DNA of 64,000 nt, from positions 1,054,001 to 1,118,000 of the forward strand of contig CP137320.1 in assembly GCA_033182465.1 (NCBI GenBank). The letters are read 5' to 3'. This document shows, piece by piece, positions 22,620-34,083 of the stretch; the stretch's first letter is position 1, and the number at the start of each line of letters is the position of its first letter. The DNA is from Sanghuangporus weigelae. Taxonomy: Eukaryota; Basidiomycota; Agaricomycetes; Hymenochaetales; Hymenochaetaceae. The notes under the pieces were generated by a model, which did not search any database, was not told where the DNA came from, and worked only from the letters and a program-made list of their open reading frames with translations. The position numbers were made by a program, and so were the translations under genes.

Positions 22620-24393
22620 GGAGATCAGGAACAGCAACAACCACTGCAGGGATCCTCCACCTTTGCCAAAAAGGAAGCAAACGCTGCGTTTGAGAAAAGC
22701 TATTGAGATCCTTCCCGTGGATAATCTGTTGATCGAACTTTTCACTCTTTCTTACTGGGAGCTTGGATCGATATTCCTTTTTTCTTCTTCTTTTGCATCT
22801 GGTAGCCGCAAGGCATGTCGATGAAGAACAATCTTCACTGTTATCGCTCTGCGTGTATGCCCGGTGTGTAAATAGTATAATATATTGCACCTGCTTATGC
22901 AGCTCCGCACGGACGGGTTTAGTATTCAATGAGCTCAGAGCCAACAGCCTCTGGGCGTGCATATATTTGTGCTGCTGAGAGTAAACGTGGTGGTTGAATT
23001 CAAAAGGAAGTGATGCTCGGCAAAAAGCGAAGGTCCAACTTCCTTATGCCCATCCCCATCATCATTTCTTCACTTCGAAATATTAATATTGTATCAATCG
23101 CAGGCGGCCTTCAGGTACTTACTGCACACTTCTAGCCTGCAGGAATTGTAGTTCGTGATTGTCTCATCAGACTCCTTTCTCCTCGCGACGTCATGAACGA
23201 GGAACACTGTCCCGGAGTTTGATGCTGATTACCAGGTCTGAAAAGTCAACCCTCCCTCTGCAATCTAATAAATTCAATGTCTAACAATTAGCAATTCGGT
23301 GTAAGGGCTGGTTCTCTATTCCAGCAGAATTCAATTTCCCAGCGCCCTAGGCCTGCGGACCCGCAATTTTGAATGGATTTGCGGTGCGACCAACTATGGC
23401 AGCAGTTGTATTCTCAAGGAATCGAGGCTCAGCAAAACGCGATCGTTTAAAGCAAGGATGTTACTTCCACCCACCAGCCCCTCCGGGTGTTTCGTCAGAT
23501 ATTACTCGTACAGCCTAACGATGCTTATTAACTAACTAGCCACTATACTGCAGCCCGTCGTTGTCTAGATCCTTTCTTTTTCGATGTTTGGTTTTTCCCT
23601 AGGCCAAAAACCGGCATTGCAGGAAATTGCTGTTTCCAGGCCAACTTATAGCTCCTCTCCCTCTGCGGTATAAAGGAGCATAACCCTACCAGTGTCTGGC
23701 CTCACCGCTCCATCTTGCGCGACAACTGATATTCTATATTAGAGTTGGAGTTTTCCTGGCCTTGAACTGTGGACCATCGGGGCCTCGCTCCGGAATCCCG
23801 CTTCCGCTACGCGTCATCTCGTTGCGCATAGTCTTTGGAAGAATGAGCTGCGGATGGCCCAATAGTGTCAACTATGTGGCATAATCTGTGGACGGAAGAC
23901 TCCTTTCTCGCCGAGCCCTCTTGCAGCCACTGAATTCTCACTAGGCCTAGAAGTCAATATCGAGAAATTTTATTGCTTCAGGGCAGTGATATCCTGGCCC
24001 CTCGCCAGACTCTTGCAGGCCACAGCCGCACGGATTGTGTAATTTGGTGAAAATGTTGCATCTCATCGTCAGAATCGAAGTCTCTAATAACAGGAAAACC
24101 TCCCTCACGTCACGGACTGACTCTATCCTCGACAACCTTTGTGGCCTTTCTGAGATTGTCTACGGCCAGCCGAGCCAGCACTTACGGCATGGACTCATGC
24201 GTTCTTGGGCCAGTGCACCTATATATGAGGCGAATCTCAGTAAGACTTCACATACGGAACATTCTCATTTTGCACAGCTACTCGATGTCGTACTATAGAC
24301 AAGGAAATACGAACAAGACAACCTCCGGTACATATTCGGTCTTTCCGATCAGCCATGTACAACAGTATGTTGTCTCCATTACTCCTTGCCCTT
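22620..24393. other. Intergenic, no gene seen
   Basis: There are no convincing open frames. A TATAAA box lies at about 23669 with no coding region downstream. One short stretch near 23370 resembles the spacer following the third module at about 22512, perhaps another relic of that array. Confidence 0.4.
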
Positions 24394-25504
24394 ATGCTAA
24401 GAATCAAAAGATCTGACAGGCCGTACCGTTGTCGATTTGTCGGCTGTAAGCGACTCATGGAAGGATATACGGACGAACGTTTTCTGACCGAGCATTATTT
24501 TCGAGAACAGTAAGTATCATGACTACTACTATCCAGAATGCTCATGCTCGTCATACTCAGTACAAATTCTGAGGGTGAATGTGAGTGTTCTTTACATGCT
24601 CCATCAACGCGTTATCTCAGCATGCTTCTATTGTAGCATCACCATCAGGTATGTGGGAAGGGCTTCATGAAATGCCAGCATCCACTGACATAGTCTATTG
24701 CGTGCAACAGTTGAACCGTACGTGCTTGCTCTTTGCTTTTCTGATACTGCTAAATCAAAACGATCGGGATTTAGAACACATTTCTGCCAGCACCCTGTCT
24801 GCCACCAATGGAAAATAGGTTTTATGTTGGAGAGTACGTTGCAAGAACACATGTTGAGATTTCAGTACGTTTCGGAACGTTTCTCATGGATCTCATGAAC
24901 CCCACCTAATACACCTAGTTCTCGCGATAGCTCAGCAACAACTGGACATGGACAGATGTCATTTCGGCCTAGCATGGGGATCGCACATTTAGAACCCAGC
25001 GAGAATTCGACGGCCGTGCCAAATGACCTGTTCTTGGCACAGGATCGGTCTGCAACTAAATCAATGATCACTTCTACTTTGGATCCTAATTTGCATACCT
25101 ATGGACATGCCGGTTCTCAAGCAGTCATGTCAGGAAACCCAAGTTCTTCCTCCAATGCCTGTCTTTGGGCATCCACCGAGCCTGTCCGTGCATTGGACAC
25201 ATCCGGGTTGCGACATGACCAGTATCCAGACACTGTTCTCCTCACTGGATCAGGAGAGCAGTTGATTAGTGCGTCTCCATATGGATATCACTCAATTGCC
25301 AGTTCTACAGTCAATGTCAGCTCCTTGGTGCCTTTTGCGCAAGAGAGTCACTCGACGGTCGGAAGCTCGCAGGCTGTATCGGGGCTGCCGTCAAGCTCGG
25401 GTACCCTTGAGTCACAAGATGACTCTGATTGTTGGATGAAGTACATTACATGGGATTCTATGGACGAGGATAGGAAATCCGGAAATTTTAACTTACCTAC
25501 ATGA
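24394..25504 (+). CDS. Small C2H2 zinc-finger protein, probable transcription factor
   Basis: The proposed exons 24394-24509, 24561-24580, 24637-24648, 24711-24717, 24775-24864 and 24919-25504 join in frame to 276 residues. The 12- and 7-nt exons are tentative. Finger 1 is CRFVGC..HYFREH and finger 2 is CQHPVC..HMLRFH, both C-x4-C..H-x4-H. In both, the last His codon is split by an intron after CA. The long last exon is Ser/Thr-rich without a known domain, ending in an acidic DESWMKYI-like tail that may activate transcription (inference). The layout resembles the C2H2 genes at 29796-30651 and 51329-52199, which suggests one lineage-specific family. Targets are unknown. Confidence 0.65.
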
Positions 25505-25986
25505 CCTAATGTAATGAAACTTTCTTTATGCTATTCCGTGTCTTTCTGTACCTGTCCTGACTTGAAATAAGGTTAAGCACATTCGTGATCTCATGTTGAA
25601 GATGCTTGAGTTATGATTTCGGTTGATATTTACATGCAGATTGTGTAAGTAGGGACCAGTTGCAGAGTCTGCGCGATCGGCGGCAAAGCCGGTCCACCTG
25701 GCAGACAGCAACTATGCAGAGCAAAAGGAGAATGCCCCATGCTATTCTACGGAGGAGCAAGCTTCGTTGTGCATGTAGCAAAGATGCACAGAAGCGAATG
25801 GAGGGAAATATAATGATGAGTGAAAGCCTAGAATGATAGGGTCGTAGACGCGGCGCAGAGGGTGGAGTAGTAGATAGAGGAAAGAAGACGAAGGTGAAGA
25901 AAAATGGGTATGTATGCTGTATGTCCATCAATGTAAGTCCATGCTTGACTTCCGCTCTAAAGTAGGGTATATGTACAAGAGTCAGA
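25505..25986. other. Intergenic, no gene seen
   Basis: Tail-to-tail gap between the C2H2 gene and the DUF4203 gene, presumably both 3' UTRs. Confidence 0.45.
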
Positions 25987-27355
25987 TTAATGTTCAGTGT
26001 ACTTGAGTTTCGGCACGCCCGTAGCTGCTAAGGACTTTTCCTTCAGTGCGTCTTGGTAGCCGGTAGGAGTGGCCAATGTTGCTTCTTCTTCCGAATGTGT
26101 CACAAGTGCCTGAGTAGAAGCCGGATCATCTGTTATGATAGATGGGTTCGGCCGTGGAGTTGTCCGCCCGCGAATTTTTCCGATCCACGTTCGTGAGCGA
26201 ACGCTGGCATCGTCACCTAATAGCGAAGCTGGTCGATGTCGGGCTTTGTGAAAGGGCCGCGGGAAGATCTTGTGCTGGGCGAAGGAGAATATTGGTCTGG
26301 GATACAAAGGCATGAATTCATGATTCAAATGTTCGATATACTTCGCAGAAACGGGCTTACATCAGAGCAAGGGTTACGGCCATGATCACTATCGTTGACA
26401 TCGGAGGTTTATAACCATTTCCAAGGATGTCCTGCGAGAATTGCATACAATTCAGACTTACAAAATAGTGGATATTACGGCTGGATGATACGTACAGCAA
26501 GATGGCTTTTATTTCGGTCGAACAGAAATCGGAGCCCTCGTGACATGCCGGATTGTTTATTGATGAGCAAGTCTACTCCGAGGCCCACAAGGAAGGAACC
26601 AGCAGACGAACTCCCAATAATCTCAAAGCAGTGTCAGTACAGTGTTTTCCGTCCGGTCAAGTAAGGGACTTACGACACCCCAGCGCTCCGTCAATGCGGC
26701 CAAAAATAATCCTACCGCACCAAAGACGCCGCACAGGATCCAATTCACGTAATATATCGGCACCAGCAGATCCTCTCTCATGAGAACGGCGCGCATTGCG
26801 ACTGACATGCCTCCTGCTGCACCGAGTGCCAGTACTCCTACGAAGTAGTCAATCGTGATGACACCAACGACGAAGCCGATGAGGAAAAGAACGACTGCGA
26901 TAGCGAGGATGACGAGATCGGATATGTTTCCTTCGCCAGCCGTGTTGATGACGGAAGCCCATACTGTATAGATAGAAGCGAGGAAGACTGTCCGTAAGCC
27001 GCGTCTAGCTAGGCAAAAGGAATTACGCACAAGCAACGGCTAAACCAAGTCCAAGTCCGACTCCGCTCGTGAAGCGACCCAAACGTACACCCATCGTTAG
27101 TAAGGGGACTCCCAGTAGAAACGCGAAAATTATCCAGAGGAGAGCAGGAAGGTTCATGCCGTCACCAGAGCCATCGCTGGCCGGACTCTGGTCAACTGTA
27201 TCGCCCGTAGTTGGATCTGATATTTGCACCGCACCACTTTCATCTTCACCAAGAATGTAGGACGTGCCGTTGTCGAAAGTTGCCTCACACAGTAAGAACG
27301 CATAACAGAAAACCAAGAGAGGGCGTGCCCGCATGGGAAGAAAGCGAAAAGACAT
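25987..27355 (-). CDS. DUF4203 (TMEM198/TM7S3-type) multi-pass membrane protein
   Basis: Five exons (27031-27355, 26674-26963, 26496-26621, 26361-26431, 25987-26296) encode 373 residues. The chosen ATG opens a signal-peptide-like start (MSFRFLPMRARPLLVFCYAF); an in-frame ATG 12 codons upstream is possible. After a short lumenal acidic stretch come about six or seven membrane segments, for example LPALLWIIFAFLLGVPLL, LVILAIAVVLFLIGFVVGVI and VNWILCGVFGAVGLFLAAL. The glycine-rich pattern is typical of DUF4203. The C-terminal tail is hydrophilic and probably cytosolic. The biochemical role of this family in fungi is unknown. Introns are 52-67 bp and keep the frame. Confidence 0.8.
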
Positions 27356-27932
27356 ACGTGCCGGGCTGGTCAGAATTTGTAGCCAGTGCACTCAAGCACG
27401 GCCAAGTACTAGATTGGAAGGAATGGCGGGAAAAAAGGAACGTCGGACAAAAGGCGTCCAGGATGGACAGTTTGTAGCAGGATGGATGAGGTGAGAGTGT
27501 GAAGTGTCTGAGAGCGGATCCATCGCTTAGACAACCCAATAAGCGAGTCCTCGGCGATGAAGAGGAAAGAGAGTCGCGGATGTCGGATAGGGCGGCCGGG
27601 AGAAAATCTATAGGAAAGGTTCCATCTCACTCACATCACACTCGAAATTTCACCATTCATCTAGGCCGTTGACAACCAATAAAGCCTCAGGTACGAAATC
27701 CTGCACTGAAATCGGGGCACGATAACAGTAACACACCTCCCAGCGATAGTAGCTCACCGACGGTGTGCCAAACCTCAACCATCAACCATCAAAGTATCTT
27801 CACAAAATAACTTCCAGATGACGAATTGTCGTTCCAGAGTGTTGAAGTAAAAAGTGCCTTGCTTGCAAATTATGAACTGATCTTCTCTATTGCATGCTTT
27901 CTGCACAGCAGTTACGTTGGAAGACATGTAAT
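27356..27932. other. Promoter side of the DUF4203 gene and 3' flank of ATP18, no other gene seen
   Basis: Open frames here are antisense or overlap the N-terminal region. Nothing recognisable is present. Confidence 0.4.
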
Positions 27933-28249
27933 CTAGTGATGTGAAGCGGCCTTCTCTTTGGCAATCTGCGCAGCATACGGGTTCTTTGGATCGTTCGCGT
28001 AAGTCTCAGCTAAAGGAAAGCACTATCAGCCTCAGGGTTCCTGAAAAATGGATGTATATATAACTGACAGCGCACGGCCATGTCCTGCAACGAGCCGACA
28101 AGGTAGAAAGTTACGGCGGAGGCAGCAATGAATGGTGCCATCGGCTTTAAGACCTGAATGAATCCATGAGTATCCCCACGTTGTGCAACAGAAACCTTTA
28201 GTCGTCGACGAACCGGAGTTGGCCACTTGCGAAGTCCGAAAAATGCCAT
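27933..28249 (-). CDS. ATP18: Mitochondrial ATP synthase subunit J (subunit i/j)
   Basis: This is a tiny single-pass subunit of the membrane Fo sector, linked to ATP synthase dimers in the inner membrane. Three exons (28214-28249, 28069-28153, 27933-28009) give 65 residues. The N-terminus is MAFFGLRKWPTP, then VLKPMAPFIAASAVTFYLVG (membrane segment) and ETYANDPKNPYAAQIAKEKA, matching fungal Atp18 throughout. The first intron uses the less common donor GTTCGT, which also appears in the flavin oxidoreductase and MBF1 genes of this window. The short coding parts are easily missed by ORF length filters. Confidence 0.93.
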
Positions 28250-29795
28250 TGTCAATCTCTACTTTTAAAGATGGCCGTTAATATCATGAATCCGTGATTT
28301 TATACACTGTACTCACTATCTTGAGGACGCGGACGATGAGGAGGAGGATTGTCGGAGACGACGGGCACGGACGAGCTGGTGTCCAGTCACGTCCCTATTG
28401 TGGGAACTTCTTGTTTCGGACACTTCACAAATAACACTAAACAAAGCCTTCTGAATACTCTTTCACCTTGATCCAGTAGCGAATGATTCTCAACAAATCA
28501 ATTGCATCATTGTTCACGCATATGTATCTAAATAGACTTGCAGAAATAGTTGATCGCACAAACGACTCTCTATCAAGAAGGTTCCTTACTGGATCCGCAC
28601 ATATTCTTCAGCAGCATGGAGAAATCGCCTGTCCTTCAAAGGAATCATGATCACGGAATAGATTGCAGTGTGAGAGCGCATAAATCAAAATCTCCAGCAC
28701 TGTCCATAACGGCAGCAGAACCTGCTAGTAAGACGGAGAATGTTGCAAGCCGTCATCAAAGATAAGTTGCCGTACGCAGAAGCGAAATACTATAGGTTAC
28801 CTCCGATATGTTGTGAGAGGAGCACCAAATCAAGAATATAGTGCGAAAGGGAATTCTATCACTCTCACTCTCATCTTTGAAATTCTTCCTGATACCTACC
28901 GAGAGATACTGAAAATAGAACAGCTGATGTAATGCTTCACTGGAGGATGTCGGAGAGAACGACGAGAATATCAAGCGAGGCTCAACAAAGTAGCTCAGAT
29001 ATCGATATTTCATCCAATCTTGCCGTCAAGAACGTGTAGTGTGATGTATCAACTCGTATGTGGCAGAAAGCTAGGTTTCTTACCTACCCCGTGCTCAGAA
29101 AGGTGAATTCGAGCACAGCTGCCTACAACAACAGAATTCCAAATGCCTGCAGCCGAATAGACGCGCATCACTGACTCAAGAGACGATGGGAGAGAGTCCG
29201 GAAGTGAAATTTGTTGTTATACATTGTCAGTGCTTCATTTGTACCTGCTGGCTAAGGACATACGAAGAATGCAAACAGTGAAGATGGGGAGATGGGGAAT
29301 CGAAGAGATATCGAAATGCACCTTCTCTGGATTTCAGCCCGAGACTGATGGATTCTGGGATCGAGTGCGACTGGTGAACTTGACACATGCCATGCTCAAC
29401 GACTCTCAATCTGAAGCAAAGCGAGGCTGCAGTTCGGAGGGGCTCAGATGAGGATTGAAAGCTCGATTTCGTATTTCTCGCTTTTAGTAACGAGTCGAAA
29501 AGAGAGAATCATACACTAGCACGAATTTGTAATTGTATCTTAGTATCTCTGGAAAATTTCGAACTGGTTCATATTACTGTCGTTTGGGCAAGAAGCGATC
29601 ATGCACGGCAGATTGTCAAACCGCGCGAGGCACGTGATCGCGATTTCGCAACGCGTGTCGTTCCTTTGTGCAAAAACCCGCACACAGCAAGGAAAGCAGA
29701 GCTGTTACAATATAATAAACACTACAACAGGCAACCTGAATATGCCTATAGTACACATATGAGGTTGAGCACGAATTCACAAAGCCAAAAATCCC
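28250..29795. other. Intergenic, no gene seen
   Basis: About 1.5 kb with only short, unrecognised frames (up to about 85 codons). It includes the ATP18 promoter side and the 3' flank of the next C2H2 gene. Confidence 0.4.
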
Positions 29796-30651
29796 TCAGA
29801 ACCAGTTGGGGAATTCAGGATCAGGAGGCATATTGCTCCACGAAGCCGCCTCGAAAGACGGATCTCCGTACCTTTCGAATTCAGCATTATAGTGCTGAAT
29901 GGCGCGGAGGTAGGTATTTGCAGAGAAGCCATCCTGGGCAATCGACACGTTGTCCGTCGTCGTCGTTTGCCCACTTCCTATGGGCCCGACAAAATCTACG
30001 GCCATGTTGCGAAAGGGATCGTTCCAGATGTCTGTAGACGTTCCGGCCTCGATACTTTGGCTTACGGCAGGAGGCGGAAAGGCTATTGCTGGAGGTGTTT
30101 GCGGAGAGATTGATGACGAAGGTGACGATATTGATGAATGGGTAGAAGCAGCGCTTCCTCCTCTCAATGCTGCAAGTCCCCGTGCGGCTTTAGCACTGCA
30201 CTTTCGACACATAGCGACAATGCTCACCTTTTGATTCATGCTGCCTTCTCCTGTGTCTCGCGGACTCCTTCTCGCTCGAATGCGACAGGTCGCATCCTAG
30301 TATGGGGCACTTAAACGGCTTCGCCTTCTCGCTTGAAAGGATTCAGTCAACGAATACTCTCAAAGGGAACTAAGACAGTACGCACTGCTTGCAGATACGG
30401 TGAGTATTTAGGTTGGTTTTTTGTTTCGAAACAAAGAAGCAGCCGGGTTCCGGACAGGGGTATCCGCTGAAGGTCAAGAATGGACGCGGCATGTGAGAAG
30501 GGTGGTGGCTAGAGGAGGACAAGAGCACTCATGTAGCTTACCGGAAATTTGGATCATGTTGACCTTTATAATGACGGTCCAGGCTAGAGCTCCTAGTGAA
30601 TCCCTTACCGCACTTCTCGCAAATAAATGGATGTCTGTCCGGCCCAGACAT
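29796..30651 (-). CDS. Three-finger C2H2 zinc-finger protein, probable transcription factor
   Basis: Four exons (30542-30651, 30386-30466, 30228-30331, 29796-30169) encode 222 residues. Finger 1 is FICEKCGKGFTRSSSLDRH. Finger 2 is YPCPEPGCFF..THRICKH, its last His codon being split CA|C by an intron. Finger 3 is FKCPILGCDL..HRRRQH. The C-terminal exon is Ser/Pro-rich, then acidic/aromatic (NMPPDPEFPNWF), possibly an activation segment (inference). Fingers 2 and 3 have the C-x4-C spacing common in fungal factors. The start ATG is the first one upstream of finger 1. Target genes are unknown. Confidence 0.82.
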
Positions 30652-31552
30652 CTCTGACTCAAACAACGTGAGATGTGGATCCCGACGAGAGTACGAATGG
30701 GCGTATTGTGCTTGATCGGCAGAGTCAGATGAACAAAGTAGAGGCTGGTATAGTCGGTGGTTGACTCAAAGGTGAGCTTTCGAAATTAGATATACGTGTG
30801 AGATGGATGATGAAGCCAAACGAGACGAGACTGGGTTCGTTCGAGAGCATAAAAGGAATCGCGTCGCGTCTCTTTGAGCTTCCCTTCCCGCTCACGTGTT
30901 CGCGGTTCTCAGTATTCTGAACAGGGCACGGCTTCAATTCTCGTGCTCGTCGTTTTCCCGATTTTTCCAAAGGCTGAAATGAAACTCGTCCTAAGAATTT
31001 AGTTGAAAGAAAAAATTCCATGCGGATGGAATCGAAATCAGCTTTCTTATATTTTAGCTGAATACTTTCCTTTTCTTATCTCTTTTGTTTCCTTGGTCTC
31101 GCATTAGACGACGCAGTATCTCTGCGGTTGAGATCCTGAATCCTAATCATCAGTCATTTGATCTTTCCAGAAGAGTGTGCAAAACTACAGCCATTACTCA
31201 GCAAAGGATGAATTGCCGTGCAAAAGAAGAATGCCACGTTCCATGACAGCAAAAGACAATTTCTTCCTGTCATCATATTTATTCGGAGAAAACGAAGCTT
31301 CTTGCTCTCAATCAGGCTCGTGCTCCGCATTGTCTTGCGTTTTTACAGATTTTCGTGAATTTCATCGTTGTTGCGTCGACTGAAGGTGCATAGGGAAAGT
31401 CAAAAGTTTCACCATTATGAGTAGACTTCAGATTTCTAACTCTATTACTGTACTTCAATAGTATGATCAACATTGCAAAAGATCAAGTACAGGATTCTCA
31501 CCAGTACTATTCCATAAAAAATACGCATTACTAGCCAAAGAAAGCCGAATGA
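30652..31552. other. Intergenic, no gene seen
   Basis: Promoter side of the C2H2 gene and 3' flank of the oxidoreductase. It contains a CACGTG box (about 30892-30897) and CT-rich tracts near 31060-31100. Confidence 0.4.
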
Positions 31553-33066
31553 TTACTTTGATCCAACGACTGGCTTTTGACTACGGCGGCTCATCCCTAG
31601 TTTCTGTCCCCATTCGATCTGGTTCGCAATCTTGATTTTGACACCGAGTTGCTCAGCAAAGGCCAAGACAGTGCCGGGTTCCTTCTGGAATTGCCTTCCT
31701 ACGAAAATTGCATCGGCCATTCCTCGATCGAGTATCTCTTCAGCTAGTTGACCAGTAGTAATCAAGCCAACCGCTGAGACCAAAAGCCCGTTCGAAGTAT
31801 CAGTGCCGTGGGCTTTCTTGACAGCTTCTGCTAGCGGTGCCTGATACGCCTTGTAGCCGTGGATGACCTTCTGCGCCGGATGCAGGCCGCCGCTGGATAC
31901 ATCCAGCAAATCAACTCCGTGCGCAGCGAGAATACCCGCTAGTTTCACTGTATCCTGTACAGTCCAGGATGGTTCTCCAGGCAGTGATTCTTCCAACCAG
32001 TCTGTCGCAGAGATCCTGGGATTATGTCAACCTTCATGTTTCACTATTGTGCAATTTTTTTTTTCGAGAACCCACCGAAGGAAAAGAGGTGTCTCTTTCG
32101 GGATGACCGCTCGGACGGCATCGACAATTTCAATCGTCAGTCTGATACGGTTCTCGAAGGAGCCGCCATACTCGTCGGTACGCTTGTTCGAAACAGGACT
32201 TAAAAATTCATGGAGAAGGTATCCATGCGCGTTATGAATCTCGATGACATCAATTCCGGCTTTCAAGGCACGTTTAGTCGCGCCCACGAACGCTCGCAGG
32301 ATCTCCTTGATGCCTTCTTTAGTCAGCTCCTTGGGTGTCGGGAACGCGTCGTTATAGGGTATCGCAGATGGCGCCCAGACGTCATCCGGCCATCCTCCGT
32401 GCTCAAAAGATGCGGTTGCGCCGAGATCAAGCCATGGTGCAACAGTGGATGCTTTGCGGCCTGCATGGGCAAGCTGGATACCAATTTTCACTCCCTGAGA
32501 GTGAGCAAACTCAACTATCTGGCGAAGCGGTGGTATCTGTTCATCGGACCAAAGGCCCGAGTCTTCTGGAGTGATCCGACCTTGTGGTGTGACCGCAGTT
32601 GCTTCCACGAGAGTCAAGCCAGGTCCGCGAGTGAAAATTCCTCCCACTGGCAAAAGGGGCTTATCAGAGCCTTCATTTTCGCAAACTGCTACGAGTGTAC
32701 TTACGGTGCGCCATATGCCAAGGCGTAAGACGACCATTTTCCGCTGAATATTGACATAACGGCGAAAGCTGAGATGCAGCGGTACACATTATCAAGACTG
32801 CATCTGTTCATGATGAAAATGGTACTCACGAATATCCGATTGTGAAATTCTACTCCACGTATTTTGATGGGCTGAAATATCTTTGGGATCGGCTTATCAT
32901 CCGGTTGCGGAGAGCCTGCGGTACCCGACGGTGGTACTTGTGCTGGTGTGAAGTACCTGAATAAACCAGCAGAAAAAATAAGTCGATACATTGTCGACTA
33001 GGAAAACTCAAAGTGAAAAAGTACGAACGGAATACCCGGTGCAGGAGCGTTTACAAGTGACATCAT
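31553..33066 (-). CDS. NADH:flavin oxidoreductase, Old Yellow Enzyme family (YqjM-like)
   Basis: This is a probable FMN-dependent ene-reductase in the cytosol. Five exons (33029-33066, 32830-32956, 32705-32768, 32076-32646, 31553-32015) give 420 residues. The start exon reads [13 protein letters not shown]; a second ATG follows at once. Key blocks are [18 protein letters not shown], with the Cys that tunes the flavin in YqjM-type enzymes, [34 protein letters not shown] with the substrate-binding region, [10 protein letters not shown], and [17 protein letters not shown] near the C-terminal phosphate-binding region. Small exon 3 supplies the active-site Cys and is invisible in a plain ORF scan. 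Substrate unknown. Confidence 0.92.
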
Positions 33067-33419
33067 GCTAGTTCAAGTCAAAGATGCCCTCAGATCTGTA
33101 TAAGAATCTCCCCCTGCTTATACTTCGCGGGAAAAACTTCAGTTGCTAGCACTTTCGCTAGATAGTCCGAGTATCAGTAAGCAACCAGTTCAGTTCATCA
33201 GTTCCGCCGATATTATGAGCGCATCTGAAGGACAGGAAAGGGACGGGCCCTGTACGGTAATGATATCCGTAAGCTCGCAGCGAATATTCCAGGGCATGCT
33301 AGCAAACGGCGTTGGACTACTACTACTAGTACCAAATATCGAGCTCATGACGGAAGATCTCGTTCGTGTTGTGTGCTGGCATGGCATACTCGTGCCGAAG
33401 TCACGAGACTCGAGACTAC

Positions 33420-34083
33420 TGATACACGACTAACTATCTCACCAACGAAATCCACTCGTCTTGATCGAGTTGCTTTTTTTCCGGCTTGACCAGACGTTGT
33501 TTTCTTGTGCTCTAGACCTTCAATAGGGAGTATTATTTCAGTTTGGGCATCTACTGCACTTTTCTCGGGCTTGGGTGGACGACGCAATCTCCAGCTACCG
33601 TAGTAGTACCAGGTTTTCGTGATCTTCCACAAAGGCTCTAATTCAAAAGCTGGTCGAAGTAAGGATGCTGCATCTGATCGAGACAGAAATTTTGACGCTG
33701 TGGGTTTTCTATTCTTAGTCTCTGATTTCTTTGTTCACACGTGTTGCCTTGTCTTCGTCGTTACTGGTTCCACAATTGCGAAGTCGTGGACAGGATATGT
33801 ACTCAGAGACTAAACTGCGTTCCTTGACGTTGAAGCTTCAGACTACTACCGCACCGCAATGTCGTCGTACCATCAATCCGAGTTGTGAAACTCGATGATA
33901 CAACCGCTTCATTCTCAATCTCATACTCATACAGTTCGACATTTCGGATATCCAACAAATACGCCATCTTTTGCGGGTCCTCAACATTGATCCTATCCGA
34001 CTCGGAACCGCCGGGCGCGGCTTGGTCGGTGATTCTTTCTCACCAGCGGTGATAGTGGCGGTGCTTCGTGCTCGATTCTTCAT
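33420..34083 (-). CDS. Possible unrecognised gene, structure uncertain
   Basis: Two stretches on this strand look protein-like. One, about 33813-34035, reads MAYLLDIRNVELYEYEIENE and ends at a stop after GTQFSL. The other, about 33430-33700, contains LWKITKTWYYYGSWRLRRPP followed by a Lys/Arg-rich segment. I could not find splice sites that join them cleanly, and no start is certain. The stop may mean two genes, a pseudogene or chance. I do not recognise a family. Confidence 0.22.

Noticed and set aside
23660-23900. TATA-bearing, LTR-like stretch
   Set aside because: No matching second copy, no terminal TG..CA pair and no internal element sequence could be found in the window.
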